64,000 nt of DNA. Source: Selaginella moellendorffii (taxonomy: Eukaryota; Streptophyta; Lycopodiopsida; Selaginellales; Selaginellaceae). Location: NCBI RefSeq assembly GCF_000143415.4, contig NW_003314403.1:128316-192315 (forward strand), written 5' to 3'. The notes beneath the pieces were generated by a model, which was not told where the DNA came from, made no database searches, and saw nothing but the letters and a program-made list of their open reading frames with translations. Position numbers and translations under genes: made by a program. This document shows, one piece after another, positions 53,353 through 64,000 of this stretch (the stretch's first letter is position 1; every line of letters begins with the position of its first letter).

Positions 53353-54747
53353 ATGAATGAAGGATGTGTTTGCGTCATTTTCCTGGTACTCGTATGCGTC
53401 ACAACTTCATCAGCAAAGCAGGGTGGTAGCAGCAGCGCGTCGCTAGAGTCTGTGAAGTCGATCGTCGTCAAAGCAAGAGGAGGAAAAGGAGGAGAAGGAT
53501 GTTTGGATTGTTCCGATTACAGCAGGCTAGTGGAAGCGGAACTGAGTGTAGAAGATGGCCAAGATCAGTCCAACAGGAACAGGAAGCGAGACATACGTCT
53601 GGCAATCATCCTTGGTAGTTTCTCGGCCTTCATCGCTCTGCTCATCTGTGGACCACTTTGCTGCATTTGCTATGGTGCCAAGCGGATCAGAGACATGCGC
53701 TCCAAGGCAGCTGCCACGCACAGTCTCATGTTTGCCGAGCAGTGGCGTGCCTACAACTTGTTCATGCCTTTCAACGAGGAAGAGGAGCTCGGACAGCACG
53801 CGCTCTCGTGGTCGGCTTGGCAGTTCGTGTACAGGGGCATTCCAGACGAGCTCAACGGCTTAAGCACAGCGATCTTTCAGTCGATTCCACCGGTTTCGGG
53901 TTGTTTGAGGAGCACCACCGGCCAGCCTTTGCAGCAAATTCGGTTGAATCCGGGATGTGCTCGTCTCCGACGTTGTCAGTCTCTCCAGTGTCTCCTTCCA
54001 CTGTCTCCGAGTGCTCATCCGCCAAACTGTCTTCCCAACGTCAACTATTTCGAGATGACAATCCTTAGCTTCTCTCGCAATGGAAAAAACGGAAGGAGCT
54101 CGGGCTCTATCAGCGGACGTGTTGGTATCGGCCTGGCAGCGAGACCAGCACCTCCGTTCCGTCTCCCAGGCCTCGACTTGGTCTCTCTCGGCTACCACTC
54201 CAATGGCAGCGTCTACATCAACGATCCTCACGACGGTGTTGCGACGAGCAGGAGGTGGAACTACGTCGGGGTCACGGTTGGCTGCGGCTACGACTTGGAC
54301 AGATCTCTCGTCTACTTCACACACAATGGTGGCCAGCAGATGACGACCGACTTTACGTTTCGTGCCGATGGCCCGATGCCTTCGACGACACCACACTTGT
54401 TTCCCGTGGTTGGAGCCGACTGTGACATCACGGTGGTGGTGAACTTGGGCCAGACCGAGTTCATGTTTGCGCCGGCAAACGCTGGCCGGTGTGTGGCATT
54501 TGAAGACGGTGGAAGTTTGGGTCAGGAGGATGCGAGGGAAGGCAGAGAAGTAGCAGCACAGGCGGAGGTGGATGTGCACGGCCAGCGTTTGATCGTCCAG
54601 CAGGAATGTGAGCAGCAGCAGCAGCAGCAGGATGGTGATGGAAGGCAAAGTTTTGGCGATGGCGGGAATGATAGTAGCAGTGTTCCAGAGTCTGAGGTAT
54701 ACTTTTCAGCTTTGGAGGAAGCTCCTGGCAGTTTTCTTCAAGCTTGA
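53353..54747 (+). CDS. SPRY-domain membrane protein
   Basis: Open frame of 464 codons. Residues 1-21 look like a signal peptide (VCVIFLVLVCVTTSSA), and around 80-100 there is a membrane span (LAIILGSFSAFIALLICGPL) with Cys-rich flank. A SPRY domain follows: NYFEMTILSFSRN, VGIGLAARPAPPFRLPGLD, LGYHSNGSVYIND and VYFTHNG. The C-terminus is acidic with polyQ. Signal/TM plus SPRY recalls yeast Ssh4/Ear1, adaptors for membrane-protein ubiquitination; equivalence is inference. The stretch from about 53880 to 54040 has weak SPRY similarity and may contain a frame change or an unrecognised intron. Confidence 0.7.
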   Translation: MNEGCVCVIFLVLVCVTTSSAKQGGSSSASLESVKSIVVKARGGKGGEGCLDCSDYSRLVEAELSVEDGQDQSNRNRKRDIRLAIILGSFSAFIALLICGPLCCICYGAKRIRDMRSKAAATHSLMFAEQWRAYNLFMPFNEEEELGQHALSWSAWQFVYRGIPDELNGLSTAIFQSIPPVSGCLRSTTGQPLQQIRLNPGCARLRRCQSLQCLLPLSPSAHPPNCLPNVNYFEMTILSFSRNGKNGRSSGSISGRVGIGLAARPAPPFRLPGLDLVSLGYHSNGSVYINDPHDGVATSRRWNYVGVTVGCGYDLDRSLVYFTHNGGQQMTTDFTFRADGPMPSTTPHLFPVVGADCDITVVVNLGQTEFMFAPANAGRCVAFEDGGSLGQEDAREGREVAAQAEVDVHGQRLIVQQECEQQQQQQDGDGRQSFGDGGNDSSSVPESEVYFSALEEAPGSFLQA

Positions 54748-55068
54748 TCCTCTTTTGTTTCTCTCCTTTGTTTTATTCGGTATAGGAGGCACCACTGAAC
54801 AGACAAGTGTTACGGAGGATCTAAGTAGTTTTACTTCACGACTCACGAGATTGAGCGAGTCAATCCACAATGGATGAATGAGGAAAAAAAAAAGACGAAC
54901 TTTTCTACTAAAAGAAGAAGATGATTTACATGTTGGCTAGAAGGAAATTGTCAACGAATGTGGGCGTGGGATGCACGACCGCTGGATCACGCTCCTTGTT
55001 TAGTTTTCTTCGCTATGAGCTATAGCCTATGACTTTGTGTGAGAAATGGAAGCGCTACCTCTATCAGA
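54748..55068. other. Convergent 3' spacer
   Basis: 3' ends of the SPRY gene (+) and the small membrane protein gene (-). Nothing else seen. Confidence 0.5.
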
Positions 55069-55388
55069 TTAGCTGGTTTTGCTTTGCTTGGCCACTAGAT
55101 TTTGCCACAAGTAGCGACCGCTGGCCATGTCTACAAACGTCCAGAAGAACAAACTCGTCTTGGAGCAAACCTGAGAAGAAGAAAAGAGAGATTTTTCGCA
55201 TTGCGGTAACAGTGGGAAGATTTGCATACCTTGTCGAGCAGCGACGAGGATTCCTGTTGCTTGGCGCTGTCTTCCTCTTCGATTTGCTCCTCGTCGTCGC
55301 CGGCGCTAGCGCCCCACAAATTCTTCCACGCGAAATACCCTGCCAGTGTGGCGGAGAGGAAGACGAGGATAAATCGCAGCGGACACAT
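55069..55388 (-). CDS. Small conserved plant membrane protein (methyltransferase-related annotation in databases)
   Basis: Two minus-strand exons (55388-55230 and 55170-55069) encode 86 aa. An N-terminal membrane span (MCPLRFILVFLSATLAGYFA) is followed by an acidic segment and the conserved tail SLFFWTFVDMASGRYLWQNL. This small protein is found across land plants, as I recall under the uninformative label methyltransferase-related protein; there is no methyltransferase domain here. Function unknown. Confidence 0.7.
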
Positions 55389-57058
55389 AGCTGCTGGCTG
55401 GCGATGGATCGATCCGGCGCTCGCAATGTGCGTAGAGATCTCAGCTGCCGGATCGAGAGAAGGAAAGTAGCTCCGCAACCAGAAAAGAGAAGAAGATCGA
55501 AGAAAGCGTGCCCTATTTATCCATCTAATCAGCAGCAAAGTGAAGTGGAAGCAGTCAATTAGGGCAGGACGCGTGGAGCGCACACGGCTTGGTTGTTTGA
55601 CTAGTTGGATTTTAGGTGGGAAAGAAAGAACAGTCTCCCTATCCTATAGCCTTTGTGTGAATCAAATGAAAGAGTGATAATTTTAGTGTAAAGAGTTGAG
55701 TAATAATTAGTTAAATAAATAAATTATTATTTTTTATTATTATTAATGTTTAAGCAAGAACTTTCTCTTGCCAGGCAATTTTTTTTCTTTCATGTGCTCT
55801 GACACTATTGAATTGTCTGATTGTGTTACCAAAAAGGGGGAGGATCATCACCAGCAACATTGTTGTTATTGACAGCTAACTTTTTTGATTGTTGTGTATC
55901 CTCTCAATGTGTCCATTCCAATCGCAGCATCTACCTATCTGATGTGAGTGAAAGCAATGTCTGTGGCGATCTCTGTCTAGAAGCCCACTCAAGCTAGACT
56001 TATAGAAAATAGATAGTTGCCATTTAGCCACAGCAGTGGGATCTTTATCTCCAAGCTGTGAAGCCCACCCAGGCCAAATGAAACATGACAACAGTGTTGG
56101 AGGAGAAACATTAGCTCGCTCCGTCACACAAGGAACAATAGCAACAGTCCAAGCACCATCAAACAAGGCCGAGGTTTGAAGAGATAGACGAGATCGATCG
56201 ATCGATCCTGGGCAGGCCAGGAAATCTGCAACAAAGAAACAAAAATCACCAATGCCTATATTGATTGACCACTTCCACCACCACCACCACCACCAAAATG
56301 TACGTGCATGGAACTCGGGGTCTTGCGATCTGGGTAGGGAGAAAAGCTGGCCGACCAATACTTAGGGGGATCGTGTACATAGTTTTTTTTTGACTTTGAA
56401 GAGGTATATTTTTGCTTTGTTTCGTTGTGATGGGGGCCCTCACAGGCTCTCTAGCAAAAGGTGGTGATTTTTTCACGCTTTTCCCCATTTGTATCGATTG
56501 CAAACCACAAGAAAATGCCCGAATGTGATGTGCAAACCAAGCAAGGCCAAGGAAATATAAATTTCCAGGAAAGCTTTTTCTATATAGTCCAACTATCCAA
56601 GACCATTTCCAAGGTGGTGGGCGATGAGATAAAACAGGCCATCGACGGTCAGGAACACGAGTGAATTTGGAGCATCCAATCACGACCGTTTGCGTGAAAC
56701 ACACATGGCTCTATTGGGTTGGATGGGCCAGGGGTGGCCCATATTGTCCTGTCTACGTAATCGTCCGTACATGCTACATAGAAACAAGAGATCGCAGCGC
56801 GAAACTAAAAAAATTCCAAACATCACTTTCTCTCATCCGTTTGTGATCGGTCCCAAGATGCGCGGTATATGCGATTAGGGCCGCGTGGTAGCCACGCGGC
56901 GGGCATCTGTCCACGTGTGCAGCTCCGCCCAACCAGACGGCGCCACGGCGGACATCCCGGTAAGAAATTTACCGCTCAGATTTGGGCATTCTCCCAATGG
57001 CTGTGTAAACCTCTGTCTCGAGCCCATTATTTTTGTTTGCGCTCGTTGTGTGGTGGCG
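55389..57058. other. Intergenic stretch with microsatellites
   Basis: Contains an AT-rich block (55680-55760), (GATC)n near 56190-56206 and (CCA)n at 56275-56296. No supported gene on either strand; the last 150 bp are probably the 5' UTR of the J-domain gene. Confidence 0.45.
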
Positions 57059-60000
57059 ATGGAGGAAGCTCCAGCTATGGCGATCAGGCGATCGGACAAG
57101 GCGGCGCCGCTGCCTCCGCAGTCCGGATCGTCCAGGCGGCGGCACGCTTCCGGCGGCGCTGCTTGGCCTGCATTCCCGGGAGAAGGAGGATTAGGGATAG
57201 GTTGCGGCAAGCGCAGCCCTGCGCCATCGCCAGCAGCGGCGGCGGCGGGTGGTAATATCGCCGATGGCTCGTCTTGTCGAAGTCCCTTCTCGTCGTCGTC
57301 CCGAGTAGCATCTTTTGGATCGGGAGCTGCCATGGCTGGAGCTGGAATCAGGAGGAACAGCAGCGATTTGGCAGGGGATAGGGTTAGCAGTGGATGCGGC
57401 GGCATCAAACCTCCAGGAATTGGGAAGAAGAATATCTCTTCCTCTTCTTCCTCTTGCTGCGATTCGTGCCGTCCTTGTTCTTCTTCCTCGCATCAACACG
57501 GCATCAAAGGTAGCGGCAGGATAGAATACAGCGATGTCTTTGGAGGGCCGCCAAAGTACCTCGCATCGGCTCCCACTGGCAGGAATGCGGCCATTCCAGA
57601 CTATGACGACATCTTCCAGGGAGGATCCAAACGAAGCAGTAGCAGCAGCAGCAGCACGTCCTTCTCTTTCCAGCAGCAATCCTCCAAGACGAAATCCCGC
57701 ACCACGGAATTGCCAGTCTTCGATCTGCCCGTTCCGGAGCGCGACACTGGCGAGGTGTTTAAAGGCTCGAGCGAGGAGCTGCCCAAGATCCCTGTAGCAG
57801 CTGCTTCTCCTCCTCCTGCGGAAGAGATCGTTTACGACGACGTGTTTGGGGGTCCTCTCACAGGTCCAAGGACGAAACTCTTGAAGGATTTGCTGCGGTG
57901 CTCTGGATTCGCGGAAGCCAAGAGAAAGCCGGGGGTTAAAACCAAGCTTTCCTCTCAATCCGACTCCAGCCCGGTCTCGTCCATCCACTCGATGTGCCGC
58001 GAGCCCCACGGGAACCCAATCTTCGAGTATGAATCAGAGTACGTGCTGTTAGTTTAGCTCTAGTTGTAGGCCAAGTTGGAAGCTTGTGTTTGTCACTCAC
58101 TTTTTCTGGTTGAATGCTGCATGATTGGACGTGGAGCATCTCGTGTTTGTTATTTGTTTTTTCGCTTCTATCTAGCTTTCCGGCATGTTGTGGCTGATTC
58201 GCTCTTGGTTTTGTGCAGGGTGTATGGAGATGCCAAACACTTTAACAGTCCACACAAAAGCTCGCTGGGGTCCGTTGATAAGTCCCCTCAGCAGACATTT
58301 GTGGAGTTGGAATCCAATCGTAAGCAGCCTGCCGTAACCAGTGTCTCGGCCACGTCCTCTCCTTTCACGGAGCAATTTGACGACTCAACAGTGCACTCGT
58401 ACAGCACGAGGGCCTCCAAAGGTGCGAAAGATCCGGTCGGTGTGGCCAGCTACGAGAAAGTGTACAAGAATGTTTCGAAAGTGCCCGCTGCCGGGGATGC
58501 TGTGCCCAAGATGAAAACTTTCGGACGTGAAGTTGACTTGGAAGTTGCCAGCTCCAGTAGCAGCGAGTCTTCCGAGCAGGAGTACCTCAGAAAGGCTTCC
58601 ACTGCGACGAGGCACACGTATAAAACTAATCGAAAACACCGCAGCAGCAAGACATCATCGCACAGGAGATCTTCTAGAACGCGGCGAGAGGCCAGCCATG
58701 TTCCAGGACAGACGTCAGCTTCGAATGGTCAGAAGAGTTTTGGAAGCGCGCAAGCAACGAGCAGTCCTTTCTGTGATTCTTCCGCGGCCGAGCAAGACTT
58801 CGATTATGAGGTTGAGCTGTCAACGGACCCTTCGATCAAGTGCTTTCCGAGGAAAGCAGCCGACAGCTTCACTTATGATGACGGATTCAGCAAAAAAGAG
58901 AAACAGGTAAATTTCGTTACAGTCAATCACGTACAGTTGACGACAGAGCCGACTGTTCTACCACCCGCGAGACCCGCGCCATCTAAGAACGTCGACTTCC
59001 TCAGCGAGAAGGATATGTCTGACTTCTTGGAAACCGATGCGTTTATGGAGTATTCTATCAAGGACCTGGATGGGCTGGTCGCTGAGGAGTATGTGGTTTC
59101 TCAGGGATCGGTATCTGAGTCAAGCCCGTCCGTTTCAAACTCGATCAAGACATCTCCGTCGGGTAGGTCTTACGAAGATGAAGACTCCGATCATTGCTAC
59201 GCCAAAGATGCTGTTAGTCCGGATCCGGACCCCGAGCCCAAACCGGAGAGAGGGGGATGTGCAGCGGAGCAAAAAGCTGAAGTTCAGAAAATACCGAAAG
59301 ATAGTGGCGACCATGAACAGGTGGCTGTGGAACAGTCATCTGGTGAAAGTGAGGAGAAGAAACTGGGAACTGGCGCTTTAAATGTGGGAAGCAGCAAGTC
59401 GAGCCTGGAGGTATCATCTTTTTGTTTCGTATGTCTCGTATATCTTGTTTCTTATTTGTGACTGGACCAGGAAACATCAAGCTCCTCATTGAGTGCCGAA
59501 GAACAACCAAAGTGTGTATTATCGGACGACTTGTCATCTCTTTGTGGTAACTCGTTTTGTTGTCCTCGCCTCATTCGTGGTACTAATTCCCGGCGTAGGG
59601 ACAGAGTTTGAGGTGATTGACGGAGAACATCCCGAACGCAGGAAGTCTAGATTGGAACGTCATCAGCGGGCTGTAGAAAGAGTGGTAAGGATGGTGTTGA
59701 CAAGATACTTTCTTCAATGTTCTTTCTTCAAGTGCAGGCCAAGGCATTGGCTGAGAAAAACAACAGAGATCTGGAGCTTGAGAGGGTTCAAGAAGAGAAA
59801 CAGGTACTTCTGTTGTCTTGCATTCACTTGTTGGTTGCTTATTTCACGTTTGTTGCAGAGAGTTGCAGAGCTTCTGGACGACGTCATTAAAAGATGGGCC
59901 GCTGGCAAACAAGGCAACCTCAGGGCACTTCTTTCAACCCTCCAATACGTAAGCGCTTTGTTGTCCGAATGCAAAACTCTGTAGCGTTTTGGCATGCTGC

Positions 60001-60271
60001 AGATTTTGTGGCCCGAGTGTGGATGGCAAGCAATATCATTGATCGACATTATAGAACCGACGTCTGTAAGGAAGGCGTACAAGAAGGCTACCTTGTATGT
60101 CCACCCGGACAAGCTTCAGCAAAAGAATGCCTCGACGGAGCACAAGTACATCGCAGAGAAAGTATTCGATCTCTTACAGGTTCGGTTTGAAGATTTGCCC
60201 GGCTCACTCACGAATGCTATTATGTTTCTCAGGAGGCTTGGACAACTTTCAATCTGGAACAGGCGTTCTAG
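57059..60271 (+). CDS. JAC1: J-domain protein JAC1 (auxilin-like)
   Basis: Eight exons (57059-58038, 58219-59410, 59471-59546, 59599-59684, 59738-59803, 59859-59948, 60003-60179, 60233-60271) encode 901 aa. The long N-part is Ser-rich with short repeats of the type [17 protein letters not shown] and YDDVFGGP, seen in plant auxilin-like proteins. A coiled-coil stretch ([16 protein letters not shown]) precedes the C-terminal J domain with [35 protein letters not shown] (HPD motif) and [14 protein letters not shown]1 is required for the chloroplast accumulation movement in weak blue light; the auxilin fold would recruit Hsp70. Exon 1 ends at GA/GTACGT (58039). Confidence 0.85.
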
Positions 60272-60968
60272 CTCGCTCGCGTGTGATCCTTCCTGATTTA
60301 GAGCCCGAGGAGCCGGGGTCATGGTTCTTATAACATGTTAGAATGTTTTTTTGGGGAGAATTGTAAGATATGGAGGTGCCAAAACATCAAACGAGACGAT
60401 AGTGGCACCGGTAAAGCGTGTACAATGCATATGAGCAATAAAAAGAGTATCCAGTGAAACATCAATCCAGGACGTCCGGTCCAGCCCTAGTAGTTAAAGA
60501 AACATAAAGGGACCTTTTGTTCCTTTTGCTCGAGGTGTTTCCAGTTGCTTATTTATTTTAACCCATGAAATATTATGTTGGTGTTTAAGAAAGTTTATAT
60601 ATAGAACAAGAGCTCACACGGAGTTGTATCAGCCAGCCTTGAAACGAAGATTCTGGTTGGAAAGCTCTTCTACAACAGAAACACTATAGCGATGTTCCAG
60701 TATCCACAAATTCACAGACGTCGCAGCGTCAAGGAAGGCTGTACAATCCGCCTCCAACTCCTCCTGCCGAGCTTTTGCGTGAGCCTAGACGGCCGGGAGC
60801 GCACTCTATCACCGTATAGAGGATCCTTGCAATGACAGAGATGGCAAAGACATCTAGCGAGCGCGCGCAAGAACTTAGACCTTGATCGTGGTTTCTTTTC
60901 ACACAGAATGAAGGCATTGAAAGTTCTTTTCATTTTAGCAGCACTTTTATTCTTTGTTCCTGGCTGAC
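60272..60968. other. Convergent spacer between JAC1 and Bet v 1-like gene
   Basis: About 700 bp, 3' UTRs presumably. No gene or RNA feature recognised. Confidence 0.5.
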
Positions 60969-61514
60969 TTACTCGGTGTAATCCTTGTTGGACAGCAGGT
61001 AGGCCTCGACGCCTCGCATGATTTTCTCGGCGTTCCCTTTCATCCTGTCCAGGGGAGGATCCTCCACGAGGCTGTCATACGCGATGCTCCAGGTGACTTT
61101 GGTTCCGGAGTCCTCCACGGGCTTCAAGCTGATGGTGGCTGTCTGGCTGCTGAACAGGCTACCGATTGGACCGCCCTCGATCGTAGACAGAACTACCGAG
61201 TGATTGCTCTCGTCCAGCGACTCGAGCTTCTCTTTGGCGTACTCGTGAGGTATGGCTGCAACATACACGAGGAAGAAGAACTTGTTAGCGGACAGACTTC
61301 GATTTCAAAACTATCGGATCAGAGCAACTGTACCAGGCCCAAAGTGGACTAGACGAACGGAGCCAACTTTACCATCCCCTTCGACGGTTTGCACGCTCGT
61401 GAACGCGTCGGGTAAGGCCTTTGGAAACATGTTGTTACTGTCCTTGATTGCTTTCCAGACTCTCTCTAGGGGGACCTTGATCTGCAGCTCCGTTGCAACT
61501 GATCCAGCCACCAT
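60969..61514 (-). CDS. Bet v 1 / major latex protein-like (SRPBCC fold) protein
   Basis: Two minus-strand exons (61514-61334 and 61255-60969) encode 155 aa, standard for the family. It starts VAGSVATELQIKVPLERVWK, has a P-loop-like GDGKVGSVRLVHFGPG in place of the usual GxGGxG turn, and ends with the long C-terminal helix (DRMKGNAEKIMRGVEAYLL). These proteins form a hydrophobic cavity that binds small ligands; PR-10, latex proteins, norcoclaurine synthases and ABA receptors share the fold. The gate and latch motifs of ABA receptors are not seen. Confidence 0.85.
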
Positions 61515-61783
61515 TGTTATCGATCAGATCAGAGAGAAAAGGAAAGTAAAGCAGCAGGAGCTAGATCAAAGGAAGTAAGTTCTAAGTACTTTTCTCTGCT
61601 TGGGCATGCATATATAGCTCACATTTCGTTGGAAAACGAGAGGTTTCTTGTCTCGAGAGGGGGGCTCCTTCATTGCTAGACTATAGTAAGAAGCATTCAT
61701 CTTAGCTTTAGCATAATTTCCATTACGTTTGTTTCATCTCATTCCAGGATAATCTTTTTATCTTTCTCTTGCTATGTGCAGCC

Positions 61784-63434
61784 ATGCCCTTGCTCCAGTT
61801 CCCACTCGTAGCCTGTGTTGCTGCACCATCTTTTAAGCTGCTAGATATGGAATTTGAGGATGCCAAAGTGAAGAATGCGGTGATTGTCGGTGGTGGACTG
61901 GGAGGTCTAGCAGCAGCTATTCAGCTAAGGAAGCGCGGAATCGATGCCCAGGTTTGCTCCTCGCTTTTAAAACTTTTTTTCCTCAAATCTTTCACAGGTT
62001 TATGAGAAAAATTCTATCATATCTGGAGGAGAAGGCACACTTATTTCATTGTTTCCCAATGGATGCCGGGCACTCTTCGAAGGAAGTCCCGAGCTGGTAA
62101 CAAAGGTCAGACATTGTTCTCGCTTTCATTCTTTCTTTCTTTCTTTTATCAAGCATGAACAAACAGATGAGACGTGAAGGTATCGCAGACTCTAAATCGA
62201 GCATTGTTCCTCCGGATGCTAGTTTTCAGCTCGGAGAATGGTCATTGAGCTCTCAAATGGAGCAAAAGTATGGTCATCCAATGATAGCAATCATGTGGAA
62301 GCATGCTTTGAGAATACTCTCGGAAGAACTTCCGGACGCTTGCAAGCACACAGGCTATCAGTGCGTTGGTGTCAGCCAGGTAGAGTCTGAATCTTCCCGT
62401 TAGTTTTCTTGATCAGCATGATCTTACAGGAAGAAGATGGCTCAGTTGCGCATTTTACCAAGGGAGAGGAGCACTACAGCGTGAAGGTCTAAAAGCATCT
62501 TCAAGGCAGCACTGAAGTTGTTTTTCTCTTCAGGCTCCGCTGATCATTGGCGCAGATGGAATTCGATCCACTGTGCGTTCTTCGCTGTTTGGTCCCATAG
62601 CTCCCCGTGACAACGGACGAACAATGTGGCGAGCTGTAATCGACTCTAGTCTTTGCCAGAACAAGGTATCCATCATCTTTCTTCGAGAATTATAATTTTT
62701 TCTTTTTTTTTGGACGTGTAATCTAAAGGTGCTCAACAGTACTGGAGCTACAACCTCGGCTGCTAATGGACGCACGGTGTTTATCGTGAACGGAGTTCAC
62801 GGAAAACTCTACTGGGCCTTGAGTGTAACAGATGAAGCTACAAACGGCGACACGGCAAGGAGATCTACAAACACGCTGGAGATGAAAGAAAGACTCCTGG
62901 AGTATTATAAAGGATGGAGCCTCGCCACTCAGATTGTTGAGGTGGGATACTTCCAACTTTCTGAAATATGTTACTAAAACTTTTGTCTTCCCTGTGTTAC
63001 TCAGGCTACAGAACCAGGTCTCATTCTGGAACGCAGAGTTGTGGACCTGCCGGTGCTTGAAAAATGGTCTAAAGGTTCCACCGTCCTGCTTGGGGGTATG
63101 TTTTCTTAAACTTGGAAGAAAAGAAGTCTGGATTCATGTTACCTTCTTTTAATTGAAACAGATGCTGTTCACGCCGTGACACCGGCACTTGGCCAGGGCG
63201 CAAACATGGCATTTGAGGACGGACTTGAGCTCGCAATGCAAGTCTCAAGTTGCTCCAATCTACAGTTAAGTTGGCAAGAACTTTTCTGTCATTATGACTC
63301 CTTTTATATCTTCTTCTAGGAGCGCTCTAGAGGCGTATCAGGCACGAAGAATTCCTCGTGCAAAGGAGATATCTGCAGCCTCACAGCGGCAACTACAGTC
63401 TCAGGAATTCTACGATTGGCTCTACAGTCAATAG
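61784..63434 (+). CDS. FAD-dependent monooxygenase, zeaxanthin epoxidase/salicylate hydroxylase-like
   Basis: Nine exons (61784-61951, 61998-62105, 62167-62379, 62430-62486, 62534-62665, 62729-62941, 63005-63095, 63162-63264, 63320-63434) give 399 aa. It has the FAD-binding GxGxxG as IVGGGLGGLAAAIQLRKRG, the DG motif IIGADGIRS and the GD motif LLGDAVHAVTPALGQG, diagnostic for class A flavoprotein hydroxylases. It lacks the FHA domain and transit peptide of true zeaxanthin epoxidase, so a smaller cytosolic monooxygenase is more likely. Start chosen after a probable leader intron (TGTGCAG at 61780). Confidence 0.87.
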
Positions 63435-63519
63435 GATAGGAAAATCTTTTTAACAAAAGCATGTTCGCTATTTTTAACGAAGCTTCTGCGACTACTGCTG
63501 CTTAAATTTTGAATTTGGG

Positions 63520-63715
63520 GGGTTGGGTTGTGCCAGGCTAAGGCGGTAGTGTAAGGCCAAAGCGACACGTGGAGGGCCGGGTAGCAAGCTACCGGTGGCC
63601 CTCCTCCCACAAAAAATTAGGTTAATAGCGTTGGGGCACGTGGCCCCATATCAGCTATTAAACTGATAAGAACAGATACTACACTTGATCTTAGCCAAAA
63701 GGCCGAGAAAGGTAT
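63520..63715 (-). ncRNA. U2 snRNA: U2 spliceosomal snRNA
   Basis: On the minus strand the RNA begins ATACCTTTCTCGGCCTTTTG and continues GCTAAGATCAAGTGTAGTAT. This includes the U6-pairing 5' end and the GTAGTA that pairs with the intron branch site. Next comes CTGTTCTTATCAGTTTAATA (stem IIa region). The Sm site AATTTTTTG follows, then stem-loops with matching GGGCC/GGCCC-type arms. The 5' end is set by the family start; the 3' end is estimated from the usual length of about 196 nt. It lies tail to tail with the FAD monooxygenase gene, about 85 bp apart. Confidence 0.93.
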
Positions 63716-63738
63716 GAATTCTAATTGCCCAGCCCTCT

Positions 63739-63748
63739 GTTTATATAC
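63739..63748 (-). promoter_or_regulatory. TATA box of the U2 snRNA gene
   Basis: GTATATAAAC on the minus strand, about 25-30 bp upstream of the U2 5' end, as expected for plant snRNA genes. Confidence 0.75.
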
Positions 63749-63777
63749 TCAAGCCCCTGGCATGATTCTACGCCTTT

Positions 63778-63788
63778 GCATGTGGGAT
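63778..63788 (-). promoter_or_regulatory. Upstream sequence element (USE) of the U2 snRNA gene
   Basis: ATCCCACATGC on the minus strand; the plant USE consensus is RTCCCACATCG. The distance to the TATA box is about 30-34 bp, the spacing used by plant RNA polymerase II snRNA genes (U2), longer than in polymerase III snRNA genes (U6). Confidence 0.8.
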
Positions 63789-64000
63789 AGGGCGCGCGCC
63801 GACGTGGCTCTGGCCACGTCATGTGCCGACGTGTGTGTTTAGGGTACATATTAGGGACAGTAGCTTCCCTGCGCCTTTCGAGAATTGATCGATAACTTCT
63901 GCGAGGTCTTGAGAAGGACGAGACAATGTTCTTGGAACGACAAAAATTCTGGGGAGTTTCTTGCTTATCATTTAAACTTTTGATATGTTTGGTACAAGCA
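63789..64000. other. Window end beyond the U2 promoter
   Basis: No feature recognised; TTTAGGGTACA at about 63838 resembles a reverse telobox. Confidence 0.4.

Overview
The window looks like nuclear DNA of a land plant, most likely a lycophyte close to Selaginella moellendorffii. Almost every multi-exon gene has introns of only about 45-60 nt with GT-AG borders. The genes are ordinary plant nuclear families: ALMT, thaumatin-like, LRR receptor kinase, JAC1, Rab-A GTPase and chloroplast RbfA. A HYLS1 centriole gene points to a plant with motile sperm, and the U2 snRNA gene has a plant-type promoter. The species call is inference; no search was possible.

Layout. 1-8.3 kb: a large decayed gene that combines a ParB-like region, a degenerate DNA-methyltransferase-like segment, acidic and proline-rich repeats and an FCP1-like HAD domain. 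A solo LTR with a perfect 5-bp target duplication interrupts one of its coding exons, and three in-frame stops follow. This segment alone carries a family of 22-bp hyphenated palindromes, several placed just before 3' splice sites. 8.8-14 kb: the tail of a Ty3/gypsy chromovirus integrase, LTR-like sequence and nested debris, including an FKBP fragment. 14.4-17.6 kb (minus): a broken Crinkler-like P-loop NTPase gene.

18.6-30 kb is gene-dense: WSD-type acyltransferase (+), COX7a-like (-), RbfA (+), inositol polyphosphate 5-phosphatase with C2 domains (+), carboxylesterase (+), deoxyhypusine synthase (-) and a RING protein (+). 32.2-44.7 kb: AAA-ATPase (+), HYLS1 (+), a second Crinkler-like gene (+), ALMT (-) and an LRR receptor kinase (-). 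45.9-49.2 kb is an AT-rich gene desert. 49.4-64 kb: thaumatin-like (+), a broken unknown frame (+), pterin-4a-carbinolamine dehydratase (-), Rab-A GTPase (+), SPRY membrane protein (+), a small conserved membrane protein (-), JAC1 J-domain protein (+), Bet v 1-like protein (-), FAD monooxygenase (+) and U2 snRNA (-).

The genes are mostly unrelated housekeeping and accessory functions, as expected of a eukaryotic chromosome. Several are divergent pairs sharing short promoters (COX7a/RbfA, DHS/RING, PCD/Rab, Bet v 1/FAD monooxygenase), often with telobox-like AACCCTAA motifs. The candidate unusual system is the ParB/methyltransferase-like/FCP1-like gene with its private palindromes. For the multi-exon genes with listed exons, the exon lengths I derived add up to whole codons, except where noted.
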